DNA of 64,000 bases from Winogradskyella echinorum (GCF_014297365.1 NZ_JACOQD010000002.1:620001-684000), one strand, 5' to 3'; shown: positions 33,671-44,404, counted from the first letter of the stretch. The notes: a model not told the origin generated them from the sequence alone. Program-made: numbers and translations.

Positions 33671-34666
33671 TTATCTTTTACGACTTCGGTCAATTTTACA
33701 ACGTCTGCATCTCGATAAATACGTTACAGACAACTCGTAAACCCCATTGGTTCGTCCTATGTTAGTTGTATTCATATCGTAAGATAATCCAAATCTAAAT
33801 TCGTCGTATTCTAATCCAAGAAAACCATTTATAGAGGTTAACAAATGACTGTTATTATCATTCTGCGCAGGATTTGTAGCAGCAGTAACACCAATAAGAA
33901 ATTGATCCACTATAAACAAAGAGCCTATATCTAAACGGTTATATTCACCTTGTTGCATATAATTAGCTGTCATCATAATACCATAATCTCTCAAAAATGG
34001 AAAACGGAAATTACCATGTAATGAATAGAAAATATCTAATGGTAATTTTTCTCCATCTACAAATGAAATATTTGGACGATTAAGATGCTTTGCAGAAGCA
34101 CCAAACCAATAGGTAATGCCGTTTAATTCTTCTCTTTCAAAAGCTAAACCAGCTGAAATATCTCCAAAAAACACATTATCTGTATTATTGCTTAATGGAT
34201 CTACAGATGTTGGACTAATAGTACCAGAATTAATATTAATCTGGTCTGCCAAAGTAAGGTTACTAAAACCTATATCCTTAAATCCTAAACCAACTTCTAT
34301 TGCTGGCCTAAAAAACCAACCACCATCAAGATTAATGCGATGCATATAATTTACATTGGCCTGATAATAATTGTACTTATTGAAAGTTTCATGTTGTCTT
34401 AAAAAATTGATTCCAATACCAAAACCAAGACTTGGCCCATAATCGTAAGACTTATTGAGATAAGCATATTGTGTATCTACTCTAAGATCTAAATTAGGCC
34501 ATTGGGTTCTGGTTAAGACACCAGCTGCAATTCTGTCGCTATCTTCAAATCCAGAAAAACTAGGATTTAATGTTTCTTGTATATAATTAGATTGTGTAAA
34601 AATTGGATCTTGAGCATTTGCACAAAAACCTATCAAAATTAAAACTATAAATATTATTCTTTTCAA
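33671..34666 (-). CDS. PorP/SprF family T9SS-associated outer-membrane protein
   Basis: 331 residues with signal peptide (cleavage after FCANA). It follows the PorP/SprF pattern: QDPIFTQSNYIQETLNPSFSGFE at the mature N-terminus, then a beta-barrel-like alternation (GLGFKDIGFSNLTLADQIN, YWFGASAKHLNRPNISF, LNPSFSG). SprF of Flavobacterium johnsoniae is needed for secretion and surface attachment of the adhesin SprB. The gene lies 12 bases downstream of a SprB-like adhesin, repeating that pairing. It ends in a short Cys-containing SRCRRCKIDRSRKR tail. Confidence 0.9.
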   Translation of the reverse strand: MKRIIFIVLILIGFCANAQDPIFTQSNYIQETLNPSFSGFEDSDRIAAGVLTRTQWPNLDLRVDTQYAYLNKSYDYGPSLGFGIGINFLRQHETFNKYNYYQANVNYMHRINLDGGWFFRPAIEVGLGFKDIGFSNLTLADQININSGTISPTSVDPLSNNTDNVFFGDISAGLAFEREELNGITYWFGASAKHLNRPNISFVDGEKLPLDIFYSLHGNFRFPFLRDYGIMMTANYMQQGEYNRLDIGSLFIVDQFLIGVTAATNPAQNDNNSHLLTSINGFLGLEYDEFRFGLSYDMNTTNIGRTNGVYELSVTYLSRCRRCKIDRSRKR

Positions 34667-34678
34667 AGTGATTCTTAA

Positions 34679-37600
34679 TTATTTGATATATACAAAAGCT
34701 CCTTGTTTGTTAATTTCATCACCATAAAACGTTTTGGCAGTAAATGTGTAATAGTAATTTCCGTTTTCAGCAATTTCATCCTTTACTTTTCCGTCCCATC
34801 CTCTAATACTATCTCCTTTCTCCTTATATATAAGACTTCCCCAAGTATCATAAATATTTATTTCTAAAGTATTGAGTCCAATGTGTACTGGAGCAAAATA
34901 ATCATTTAGTCCATCTTCATTTGGTGTAAAAGCATCTGGCATTATTAGTTTATAACCTTCTTCAATATTTAATGTGATAACTTTAGTATAAACGCAACCT
35001 AAAGGGTAAGTAACCGTTTGTGTAACAATGTAACTACCAATATTGAAATAAGTATGTGTTGGATTTTCTTCTGCCGAAAAACTACCATCTCCAAAATCCC
35101 ATAAAACACTTTCATAATTACCAGTAGCTGTATTTATAAATTCAATTGGATCTTGAATTGTATAAATTCCATAATTTAAAAACCCGAATGATGTAGTTTC
35201 AAAATCAGCATCGCCCAAAACAGGAGTTTCAACATTTAGCGAATATGTAGTTGTACAACCATTGCTATCTAAAACTTCAACAATCACTAAACCATCTTCA
35301 TCTGTAGTCATTTGTTCATTATTAATACCACTTACCGTTCCTGTTGACCAAGTATACTGAAATGGTGGCACACCTCCACTTGCCATAGCAACAAAGGTTT
35401 GATTAACATTATGCGATTCACAATCTACTTCAGTTTGTGTTTCGATATCTATAGTTAAAGGTTCAAACCTAATAACATCCCAACTGCCTTGAATTTCGCA
35501 GCCATTAGCATCAGTAACATTTGCCACATAAGTATTAGGTGGTACGCTATCTAAATCTTCTGTATTTGCTCCATTTGACCATACAACATCAAAAGGTGGT
35601 GTTCCTCCTTCAATTAATAAATTAATTGCTCCGCTATTGGTGTCATCGCAATCTAAGGCATCAGTTACATTAGCCGAAAGCTCTAATGGTAGAATATTAT
35701 AAATGGTAAAACTATCCTGTATTACACAAGGCGTACCATCTGTTATCGTAACCGAATAAGTGCCAGGAGCAAGATTATTTCGCTCAGTTCCAGCTACAGG
35801 ATCATCATCCCAAACTAAGGTTACTGGATCTATTCCTCCAACAAAATTTAAAGTAATACTAGCATCATTTTCACCAGAACATGACATTTGAGTTACTACT
35901 GGATCTATTAAAAATATTGGAGGTGCTTCAATTTCAATAGGAAAATCGCGTTCACAATTTTCACTATCAGTAATAGTTATTGTATATATTCCGGGTGATA
36001 AATTTATTTGGCTATAGCCTGTACCTAAATTACTCCACGCTACTTGGTAAGGTGGTACTCCACCAGAGATATTATTAATGGTAATTGAAGCATCATTGTC
36101 TCCATAACACATTATTTCTGTGGCCGTAACATCTATTTCAATTTGATTATTTTGAATAATTTCAACTTCAAGTGTATCTATACATTCAGAATTATCAGTT
36201 ACTGTTAAGTTATAAATACCAGCAAATAGATTATCAATATTTTGATTGGTACTTGTGAAACCATTAGGTCCAGTCCAAGCAAATGCATAATCTATTCTAC
36301 CACCAACTACATCTACAGTTATCGCTCCTGTTGCATCACCAAAACAAAGTACATCTGTTTTAGTGTCTAAGGTCACATCTAATAATTGAGGTTCTTCAAT
36401 ACTAAAATCTAGCGTTATTGGACCACAATTATTTGCATCTGTTACAGACACATTATAATCTCCTGGACCTAGATTAGTTAAATCTTCGTCAGATGAAAAT
36501 GATGCTCCGTTTAAAGTCCATGTGTATGTATAAGGCAATGTACCACCAGCAATATCGATACCAATACTTCCATCATTGGCACCAAAACAAGAAATAGTTT
36601 CAGGATCAAAATCTATGGCACTAAATACTAATTCGTCTGGCTGAGAAATTGTAAATGATTCAGAATAAGGACAACCTCCATTATCTTCAATATCTAGAGT
36701 ATAGATACCAGCTTCAAGATTAAAAATATCTTCAGCATTACTTGTATAACCATTTGGCCCTGTCCAAGTAACATTATAAGGATTTCCTGTTGTAAAAGGT
36801 ATTCCACCAACTATGGCTATTTCAATTGAGGCATTATTAGACTCAAAACAAGAATTATTTACAACCGTTGAAGCAACAGAAATGGAAGGGTTTACGGTTA
36901 CTACAATTTCAAAATCTTCACCTTCACAATCTCCAGAAATTGGGGTTACTGTATAAATTACTGTCGCTGGATTAGTTGTCATATTCTCTAAATATTGAGA
37001 CACCGTAGCAATAGGTGTCGCTTGAGCAGTTGCACCAGTAATGCTTCCAATAGGATTAACTACAGGATCTGTCCAAGTATATAATGTGTTTAATGGTACA
37101 ATATCACCTGTGTTTGAAGTATCTGGCACAAAAACAAATGTATTTCCACTACAAATCAACACTTCAGAATCATCAATTATTGGTGTTTCTTTAACAATAA
37201 TCTCTGCTGTATTGGATATAATTTCTGAACAACCTCCAGAATTAAACGTAATAACTACATAATAATATGTAGTACCAACAGTATTTACCATTGGACTATA
37301 AGTGCTAGAAGTTGCACCTGCAATTGCGGTTCCTGTGGTTGTATTATCTAGCGGATTTTGATACCATTGATATGTAGGTGTTCCTGCACCATTGGTATAA
37401 GAAACATTTAATGCAGACGTGGTTTCTCCTAAACACAATTCATCTGAAATGGGTTGCGCACTAAATTGTGCTCCTTCACTAACCTCAACCTCACTAATTT
37501 CACTAGTAACCTCACAACCTGATACATCTTGAGTAACAATACAATAGTAAAAAAATGTCCCAACTGTTGTTGTAGGTGGTGTATAAGTTGCTGAAGTTGC

Positions 37601-40465
37601 ACCTGAAATTGCGGTTCCTGTTGTTGAATTATTTACTGAATTCACATACCATTGATATGAATTATTACCTAATCCACCAGAGACCATAACCTCTATATTT
37701 TGTGCTACGGTATTTTGACATATACTCTGAAAAGCCAATGGCTGAGTTGTAATTATAGGATCATCTACTACAACAATTTCTGAAACATCACTTATTAAAC
37801 CTGCACAACCACTTGCGCTATATGTTACTTCAGCATAATAATAAAATGTACCTGTACTTGTAAACATTGGAGGTGTATATGTTGAAGCTGTTGCACCTAC
37901 AATTAAAGTACCACCTGTGTTTGCATTTACTGTATTGCTATACCATTGGTACGACTCCACACCTGCGCCACCCGAAACAGTGATGGATAATTCTTGTGCT
38001 ATACCTCCTTCACAAATAGTTTGCGTATTAATAGGTTGTGCATCAATTTGTGTTGTATTTGCTACTTCAATTTCTGCTGTATCCGAAACAATTTCATTAC
38101 AGCCGCCTGTAGAAAATGTAATTACTACATAATAATAGGTTATTCCAACTGTATCTGTTGGTGGTGTATATGTTGCTGAAGTTGCACCAGATATTGGTGT
38201 TCCAGTTGTAGTATTATCTACAGTGTTTTCGTACCATTGATAATTAGGTGTACCAGTACCTTGAAGGGTTACCGATAAATCATCAGCAGTACCATTTAGA
38301 CATACAGAATTTGATATGGGTTGAGCTGTAATTAATGGTGCTGGCTCTACAGTAATTTCAAAATTAACTGGAGCACCAACACAGCCACTAATTTCTGGAG
38401 TTACCGTATAAATTAATGTAATTGCTGTAGATGTCGAATTTATTATTGTTTGTGATGGAATTGTACTAGATGTTCCGCTATCTACAAAACCTGTAAGACC
38501 TGCAGGATTATTTGAAGACCAACTAAATGTAGTACTTGCATTGTCTGAAGTTAAATTAATAGCATCTGATACTGTACCAGAACATATTGTTTGCTCTAAA
38601 TCTGTATTAGTTATTGTTGGTGAATCGTTAATTGAAAAATCTTCGGTAACTGTAGTTGTACCACAAGCATTGGTAACACTAAAGGTTATTGTATAATCAC
38701 CAACCGTAGAATAAGTTACTGTTCCAGGATCTAACTGATCTGAAGTAGCAGGAGAACCACCAGGAAACAACCAGCTATAAGTTATAGTATCTGAAGCGGG
38801 CGCACAAGTATCTACAGTTGCCACAGGAATAAAAGTTGCCATACCACAAGCATCTGTAATCTCATCTATCATAGCATTTGGTGGTTGTTTTACTTCAATT
38901 GTTTCTGATATTGAAAAATCGCCACAGCCATTTGTTGCCGTCATAGTTAACTCATAGGTTCCTGCAGAATCAAACTGAAATGATGGATTGGCTGAATTTT
39001 CATCTGTACCATTTGTAAAACTCCAAGCTGCAGAAGTACCGCATGAAGCCGCTGTATAGTTTACTTCCCATAAATAGGTTGGCGGATTACAACTATCTGT
39101 CTCATCAGTACTATTTACAGTAGTTACTTGCAAAGGTGAACACCCTTCATTAACATTTGTAGTAAAAATTGGAACTAAATCTTCTTCTATACATATAGTC
39201 TTAACAACTGGATCTGTAGTACCACAAAAATTCTCTTCAATGAGTGTTACTGTATAAGTTCCGGCTGATGTATAAGTATGACTTGGGCTTTCTAAATCTG
39301 ATGTTGTGCCATCACCAAAGTCCCACATATGATTAGCATCTTCGGTACAATTAGGGCCAAAACCATTTTCAGTTTCATTGGTAAATAATATCGCTGTTCC
39401 TACACAACCAGGTGTTTGAAAGGTAAAATCAACATCAGGTAATTGTAATAATGTAACTGGTCCTGCTGTAGAAAATGTTTGACCACAAGACGTTGTAATA
39501 GTTAGAGATACAATATAACCTGCTCCTGGACAATTTGATGCAGTATAGGTATAATCTAATAAAATAGGGCTAGCCGCTTCTGGATTAGCAGGATCATAAT
39601 CTGTAGATAATGCTATTAAATCAGCCTGAGTAAATGTTTCTTGATTACCATCACCGTAATCTACATAATATGTGGTGTCCTGAGGATTATCTCCCCATTC
39701 ATCAATTGTAAATCCTAAGTTACTAACAGGTAAACATAAATTAGTAGTATTACCAGGATTAGTAACATTACCACCAGGATTACTAGAGTTTTTTACAAGT
39801 ATGGTTTCAGTAGAAATACATCCACTGTCTCCATAACCAGTGAATGTCATATTAAATGACCCTAATTCTGTATAGGTATGCGTTATAGGAAAGGAAATAT
39901 TGGTTTCAGAGCTACCATCTCCCCAACTAACGTCATATGAAGTAATACAACCTGCAGAAGGAGAAACATTTCCTACATTAATTATATAAGTAGGATCAAC
40001 CGTATTATTGCCACAGTTATCAAATGGAAGAAATTGATCATCTAAATCTTCAAAAACCATTTGTGGACGCTGTTCAACATTTATCGTTTGAGATGAACTC
40101 GCTGTAGAATTATCACTTTCGTCTGTAACCGTTAATGTTACAGTAAAATTAGAAAAACCACATCCAAATGCATTATATATTTTATTAGGATTTTCGATAG
40201 TAGAACTCGTACCATCTCCAAAATCCCAATTGTAAATAAAAGGACCTGTACCTGTTACAGTAGAAGTAAAATTTATTACTGTACCAGAACATGCATTGTC
40301 ATTGTTGAATGTAAAGCTAACTCCTGGCGGATTAGCAGATGAAACTAACCTATTATTTAGTGCATCTATTTTATTAAAAAAAACAGTTTCTGTGATGTTA
40401 AATGCACCAATTAAACCAAAAAAAGACACAACAAGTACAAGTAAGCTATATTTTATTTTCCCCAT
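34679..40465 (-). CDS. SprB-like multidomain surface adhesin, T9SS type B cargo
   Basis: 1928 residues. Signal peptide, then several PKD domains (~45-620; motifs YNWDFGDGTSS, HMWDFGDGTTS). Four near-identical Ig-like repeats of ~95-100 residues follow, with YQWY near residues 742, 841, 941 and 1032. Then come seven SprB-type repeats (~1185-1720; SCFGANDGSI, GGTLPYTYTW, GGVPPFQYTW), another PKD domain, and a C-terminal gliding-motility/CHU_C sorting domain (MPDAFTPNEDGLNDYF ... GWDGK ... YYYTFTAK). The protein is exported by T9SS and probably displayed for adhesion or gliding. It is much smaller than F. johnsoniae SprB (>6000 residues). The SprF-like gene follows 12 bases downstream. Confidence 0.93.
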   Translation of the reverse strand: MGKIKYSLLVLVVSFFGLIGAFNITETVFFNKIDALNNRLVSSANPPGVSFTFNNDNACSGTVINFTSTVTGTGPFIYNWDFGDGTSSTIENPNKIYNAFGCGFSNFTVTLTVTDESDNSTASSSQTINVEQRPQMVFEDLDDQFLPFDNCGNNTVDPTYIINVGNVSPSAGCITSYDVSWGDGSSETNISFPITHTYTELGSFNMTFTGYGDSGCISTETILVKNSSNPGGNVTNPGNTTNLCLPVSNLGFTIDEWGDNPQDTTYYVDYGDGNQETFTQADLIALSTDYDPANPEAASPILLDYTYTASNCPGAGYIVSLTITTSCGQTFSTAGPVTLLQLPDVDFTFQTPGCVGTAILFTNETENGFGPNCTEDANHMWDFGDGTTSDLESPSHTYTSAGTYTVTLIEENFCGTTDPVVKTICIEEDLVPIFTTNVNEGCSPLQVTTVNSTDETDSCNPPTYLWEVNYTAASCGTSAAWSFTNGTDENSANPSFQFDSAGTYELTMTATNGCGDFSISETIEVKQPPNAMIDEITDACGMATFIPVATVDTCAPASDTITYSWLFPGGSPATSDQLDPGTVTYSTVGDYTITFSVTNACGTTTVTEDFSINDSPTITNTDLEQTICSGTVSDAINLTSDNASTTFSWSSNNPAGLTGFVDSGTSSTIPSQTIINSTSTAITLIYTVTPEISGCVGAPVNFEITVEPAPLITAQPISNSVCLNGTADDLSVTLQGTGTPNYQWYENTVDNTTTGTPISGATSATYTPPTDTVGITYYYVVITFSTGGCNEIVSDTAEIEVANTTQIDAQPINTQTICEGGIAQELSITVSGGAGVESYQWYSNTVNANTGGTLIVGATASTYTPPMFTSTGTFYYYAEVTYSASGCAGLISDVSEIVVVDDPIITTQPLAFQSICQNTVAQNIEVMVSGGLGNNSYQWYVNSVNNSTTGTAISGATSATYTPPTTTVGTFFYYCIVTQDVSGCEVTSEISEVEVSEGAQFSAQPISDELCLGETTSALNVSYTNGAGTPTYQWYQNPLDNTTTGTAIAGATSSTYSPMVNTVGTTYYYVVITFNSGGCSEIISNTAEIIVKETPIIDDSEVLICSGNTFVFVPDTSNTGDIVPLNTLYTWTDPVVNPIGSITGATAQATPIATVSQYLENMTTNPATVIYTVTPISGDCEGEDFEIVVTVNPSISVASTVVNNSCFESNNASIEIAIVGGIPFTTGNPYNVTWTGPNGYTSNAEDIFNLEAGIYTLDIEDNGGCPYSESFTISQPDELVFSAIDFDPETISCFGANDGSIGIDIAGGTLPYTYTWTLNGASFSSDEDLTNLGPGDYNVSVTDANNCGPITLDFSIEEPQLLDVTLDTKTDVLCFGDATGAITVDVVGGRIDYAFAWTGPNGFTSTNQNIDNLFAGIYNLTVTDNSECIDTLEVEIIQNNQIEIDVTATEIMCYGDNDASITINNISGGVPPYQVAWSNLGTGYSQINLSPGIYTITITDSENCERDFPIEIEAPPIFLIDPVVTQMSCSGENDASITLNFVGGIDPVTLVWDDDPVAGTERNNLAPGTYSVTITDGTPCVIQDSFTIYNILPLELSANVTDALDCDDTNSGAINLLIEGGTPPFDVVWSNGANTEDLDSVPPNTYVANVTDANGCEIQGSWDVIRFEPLTIDIETQTEVDCESHNVNQTFVAMASGGVPPFQYTWSTGTVSGINNEQMTTDEDGLVIVEVLDSNGCTTTYSLNVETPVLGDADFETTSFGFLNYGIYTIQDPIEFINTATGNYESVLWDFGDGSFSAEENPTHTYFNIGSYIVTQTVTYPLGCVYTKVITLNIEEGYKLIMPDAFTPNEDGLNDYFAPVHIGLNTLEINIYDTWGSLIYKEKGDSIRGWDGKVKDEIAENGNYYYTFTAKTFYGDEINKQGAFVYIK

Positions 40466-40690
40466 AAATATTTAACAGCTAATTCTTTGAAGGGTTTAAT
40501 GTAGTTAAATTCTTGTTAAGCCATTATTAAACTTTAACATTTTTCGACAAGAACATTGAATTATCTATGAATGACCGTTTTACATTAATTATGACAGCCA
40601 CATTACTTAAAGTTTATGAAAATTAGTTACGCAATATTTTTATAATAATCATATTAATTTCCTTATTTTTAAACACTTAATTAATCAACA

Positions 40691-40698
40691 TACCTTTG
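40691..40698 (+). promoter_or_regulatory. Candidate -7 element for the amidohydrolase gene
   Basis: TACCTTTG matches TAnnTTTG exactly, 29 bases before the ATG at 40728. The -33 element is only T-rich, not TTG. The rest of the 262-base divergent gap (40466-40727) shows no gene or strong repeat. Confidence 0.55.
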
Positions 40699-40727
40699 CT
40701 AAAGCTTGGGTGTAATAAACCAACCAT

Positions 40728-43700
40728 ATGAAAAAGTACAATCACTTTTACATTGCCCTCCTCTTACTACTTTTTATAAACATTTCATTAGCTCAAGAAA
40801 CTTCAAAACAAAAAGACTCTACAAAGAAAGCGACAAAAGAGTTACCTCTAGAGCCTACCAGAAAAGTTAACTTTACTACGGATAAAGGCACTTGGATTTC
40901 GGTAGATGTAAGTCCTGATGGTAAAACCATTATGTTTGATATGATGGGAGATTTATACACCATCCCAATTACTGGAGGTAAAGCAACCCGAGTTACAGAA
41001 GGTATGCCCTATGATGTGCATGCACGCTACAGTCCAGATGGTAAATCAATTTTATTCATTTCAGATAAAAGCGGATCGGATAATCTTTGGACCATGGATT
41101 TGGCCACTAAAGAACAAAAACAATTAACTAAGGACAAAGACAAATACCATGTTTCAGCAGCCTGGAGTCCAGATGGTGATTATATAGTTGGTACTCGTGG
41201 CAGACGAAATATAAAACCATTTATAGTTCATAAAGACGGTGGTTCTGGTGCTAATTTATTGAGTAAACAAAAAGCTAATAAATATATCGACCCTGCATTT
41301 AGTGCAGATGGTAAACATATATATTTCTCTGCTCGTCGTGGAGCTTGGAATTATAATGCTCAATTACCACAATATCAAATTATGAGTTTTAATCGCGAAG
41401 ATGCAGCTACAGAAACGGTGACTTCTCGATACGGTTCAGCATTTACTCCAACCTTATCAAAAGATGGAAAATGGATGGTTTATGGTAGTCGTTTTGAAGA
41501 ACACACTGGTTTAGTACTAAGAAATCTTTCATCTGGTGAAGAACGTTGGTTAGCATATCCTGTACAAAGAGATGATCAAGAGTCAATAGCGCCATTAGGT
41601 GTTTTACCTGCAATGGCTTTTACTCCAGATAGCAAAAACTTAATAGCTTCTTATGGTGGAAAACTCTACAAAATTGGAATTGCAGATAGTAAAGCAACAG
41701 AAATTCCATTTTCGGTAGATGTAGATTTAGATATGGGACCAATGGTGTCGTTTAAATATCCTATTGATGATTCACCCGAAGGACTTGTAACTCAAATAAG
41801 AGGTGCAAAACCCTCACCAGATGGTAGTAAGATTGCATTTACAGCATTAAACCGTCTGTATGTTATGGACTTGCCAAATGGCACACCTAAGCGTTTAACC
41901 AATCACAATTTTACAGAAGCGATGCCAGCTTGGTCACCAGATGGAAAACAAATTGTGTTTACAACATGGAAGCCAGATGGAGGTCATTTGTTTAAAGTTA
42001 ATGTTTCTGGAAGAGGTAATGTAACGCAATTGACCAAAGAACGAGGAATCTATACCAATCCTGCTTGGTCTTATAAATCCAATAGAATTGCTTTTACCAA
42101 AGGGGCTGCTCAAACTTACGATGATGCTATAGATCCTTTTAATGGCAGGACAGTTGAAGAACTCGCATGGATTTCTAGTGATGGTGGTGATATAACTATT
42201 ATAGATAGAGCAAAAGGAAGAGGACTACCACATTTTACTAAAGTAAATAATCGTATTTATTTAAATCATGGTGGTAAAGGTTTAATATCTGTACGTTGGG
42301 ATGGTAGTGACGAAAAAGAACATTTAAAACTAACAGGAATAAAAACGTATGGTTCTTCTGATATTTTCGGGAAAGATCATGACCATGCTGCAGCAATGCC
42401 AAGTCATGAAGATGGTTGGAGAGAAAATAATACAGGATCTAGACCGAGTGAAATTAGAATTTCGCCAGATGGAACGCATGCATTAGCAAAAATTAATAAC
42501 GATATCTATTCGGTTATTATTCCTATGATCGGAACTACACCTTCTATCAATTTAGCTAAACCCGAAAATGCCGCCTTTCCTGCTAATAAACTTACTGTTA
42601 TGGGAGGTGAATTTCCTGAATGGTCTAATGATAGTAAAAAAGTTCATTGGTCATTAGGCGCGAGTCACTTTGCTTATGATTTAGTAAAGGGAAAAGCATT
42701 TTCAGATAGTTTAGCTTTAGCGAAAAAGAAGGAAAAGGAACTTAAAGAAGCAGAAAAGAAAACGGATTCTACTAAAACAGATAAAAAAGAAGAGAAGAAA
42801 AAAGAGAAACCAACTTTTAAAGCTGAAGAATATAAGGTAAAAGTAAAGTACCAAAGAGCTATTCCAAAAGGTAAAACACTACTAAAAGGTGGTAGAATTA
42901 TCACCATGAATGGTAAAGAAGTTATAGAAAATGGTGATATTTTAATTGAAAATAACCGTATTATTAATGTTGGTGTTTCTGGAAGTTTTAATGTACCAAA
43001 TGATGCAGTAGTTATAGATGCCAAAGGCAAAACAATAACACCTGGTTTTGTAGATACCCACGCACACATGTGGCCAAATTGGGGAGTTCATAAAAATCAG
43101 GTATGGATCTATTCTGCAAATTTGGCTTATGGAGTAACCACTACTAGAGATCCTCAAACAGCAACTACAGATGTATTAACTTATGCAGATATGGTAGAAG
43201 CAGGCATGATTCATGGACCAAGAGTTTATAGTACAGGACCCGGAGTTGGTTATTGGGCTTATAATATAGAAAGTCTTGATCATGCTAAAGAAGTTTTAAA
43301 ACAATACAGTGAGTATTACAACACTAAAAGTATTAAGAGTTATTTAGTAGGTAATCGTCAACAAAGACAATGGGTGATTATGGCTGCTAAAGAATTAAAA
43401 CTAATGCCAACTACAGAAGGCGGTTTAGATTTTAAACAAAATATGGTGAATATGATGGATGGTTATCCTGGCCATGAGCATTCGTTTCCTATTTACCCAA
43501 TTTATGATGATGTTATAAAAGTTTCAGCTCAGTCTCAAATGGCTATTACACCTACCCTTTTAGTAAGTTATGGCGGTCCTTGGGCAGAAAATTATTTCTA
43601 TTCTAGAGAAAACCCATATGATGATCCTAAAATGCAATACTTTACTCCTTATGCAGAATTAGCTCAAAAATCAAGAAGACGACCAGGATGGTTTAAGGAT

Positions 43701-44126
43701 GAAGAGCATGTATTTAAAAAGCATGCTGAGTTTATGAAAGATCTAATAGAAGCAGATGGTATTGGTGGTGTTGGTAGCCATGGTCAATTACAAGGTTTAG
43801 GATATCATTGGGAATTATGGGCTGTTGCAAGTGGTGGCATGAATAACCATGATGCCTTACGTATTGCAACCATTAAAGGATGTGAGGCATTAGGCCTAGA
43901 CAAAGATTTAGGATCTATCGAAGTTGGAAAAATTGCTGATATCTTAATAATGAGCGGTAATCCACTTGATAACTTACGAAACACAAACACTTTAACGCAT
44001 GTTGTAAAAAATGGTATTGTTTATGACGCCAATAATCTAGACGAAGTTGCACCTGTTAAAAAGAAAGCCGAAACGTTTCATTGGCAAACTAAAAAACCTC
44101 TAGGACTACCTGGTATAAAAAATTAA
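40728..44126 (+). CDS. Exported TolB-type propeller/amidohydrolase fusion
   Basis: 1132 residues with signal peptide (cleavage after ISLAQ). Residues ~50-640 are TolB/WD40-like beta-propeller repeats (FTPDSKNLIASYGGK, WSPDGKQIVFTTWKPDGG, SPDGTHALAKINND). A charged Lys/Glu linker (~655-700, KKKEKELKEAEKK) leads to a metal-dependent amidohydrolase domain (~720-1115). That domain has DTHAHMW (metal His pair), AYGVTTTRDP, TEGGLDF, GSHGQLQGLGYHWEL and IEVGKIADILIMSGNPL. Related proteins are described as Tol-Pal propeller/amidohydrolase proteins; the substrate (a cyclic amide or peptide) is unknown. Confidence 0.9.
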   Translation: MKKYNHFYIALLLLLFINISLAQETSKQKDSTKKATKELPLEPTRKVNFTTDKGTWISVDVSPDGKTIMFDMMGDLYTIPITGGKATRVTEGMPYDVHARYSPDGKSILFISDKSGSDNLWTMDLATKEQKQLTKDKDKYHVSAAWSPDGDYIVGTRGRRNIKPFIVHKDGGSGANLLSKQKANKYIDPAFSADGKHIYFSARRGAWNYNAQLPQYQIMSFNREDAATETVTSRYGSAFTPTLSKDGKWMVYGSRFEEHTGLVLRNLSSGEERWLAYPVQRDDQESIAPLGVLPAMAFTPDSKNLIASYGGKLYKIGIADSKATEIPFSVDVDLDMGPMVSFKYPIDDSPEGLVTQIRGAKPSPDGSKIAFTALNRLYVMDLPNGTPKRLTNHNFTEAMPAWSPDGKQIVFTTWKPDGGHLFKVNVSGRGNVTQLTKERGIYTNPAWSYKSNRIAFTKGAAQTYDDAIDPFNGRTVEELAWISSDGGDITIIDRAKGRGLPHFTKVNNRIYLNHGGKGLISVRWDGSDEKEHLKLTGIKTYGSSDIFGKDHDHAAAMPSHEDGWRENNTGSRPSEIRISPDGTHALAKINNDIYSVIIPMIGTTPSINLAKPENAAFPANKLTVMGGEFPEWSNDSKKVHWSLGASHFAYDLVKGKAFSDSLALAKKKEKELKEAEKKTDSTKTDKKEEKKKEKPTFKAEEYKVKVKYQRAIPKGKTLLKGGRIITMNGKEVIENGDILIENNRIINVGVSGSFNVPNDAVVIDAKGKTITPGFVDTHAHMWPNWGVHKNQVWIYSANLAYGVTTTRDPQTATTDVLTYADMVEAGMIHGPRVYSTGPGVGYWAYNIESLDHAKEVLKQYSEYYNTKSIKSYLVGNRQQRQWVIMAAKELKLMPTTEGGLDFKQNMVNMMDGYPGHEHSFPIYPIYDDVIKVSAQSQMAITPTLLVSYGGPWAENYFYSRENPYDDPKMQYFTPYAELAQKSRRRPGWFKDEEHVFKKHAEFMKDLIEADGIGGVGSHGQLQGLGYHWELWAVASGGMNNHDALRIATIKGCEALGLDKDLGSIEVGKIADILIMSGNPLDNLRNTNTLTHVVKNGIVYDANNLDEVAPVKKKAETFHWQTKKPLGLPGIKN

Positions 44127-44149
44127 AAAGTAAACTATTCTTATTTTTT

Positions 44150-44182
44150 AAAAAGCCATTACAATCTTGTAATGGCTTTTTT
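44150..44182 (+). terminator. Terminator of the amidohydrolase gene
   Basis: AAAAAGCCATTACA (44150-44163), 4-nt loop, TGTAATGGCTTTTT (44168-44181) and further T: a perfect 14-bp stem, about 24 bases after the stop. Confidence 0.9.
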
Positions 44183-44334
44183 AATAAATATCGCATTTCT
44201 ATTTTCTTTTCTCTAATATACTACAATTACCTACAACCATATATTTTTAGTTAAAATTGCTAAAAATTTCAACACTCTGATTTTCAGTATTTTATAAAAT
44301 TTAATAAAATTATTTGTGCATTTTATCGTATTTT

Positions 44335-44368
44335 TTTGCATTTCGTAGATTTTTTTTTGTTATGTTTG
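44335..44368 (+). promoter_or_regulatory. Promoter of the LamG protein gene
   Basis: TTTG (44335-44338) and TATGTTTG (44361-44368) with a 22-base spacer, slightly long for the consensus. A start near 44376 leaves a ~30-base leader before the ATG at 44405. Confidence 0.55.
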
Positions 44369-44404
44369 CTCGTCATTAAACCTCAAATCTGACATTAACA
44401 GCTT

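Noticed and set aside
34679-40465. Regular repeats that might look like a CRISPR array or non-coding tandem repeat
   Set aside because: The repeats are ~290 bases and keep one long reading frame with Ig-like and SprB-type domains; they are coding repeats of the adhesin.
42674-43069. 131-residue ORF on the minus strand inside the amidohydrolase gene
   Set aside because: Lies antisense to the Lys/Glu linker and hydrolase domain; its Ser/Phe-rich sequence is the expected shadow of AAA/GAA codons.
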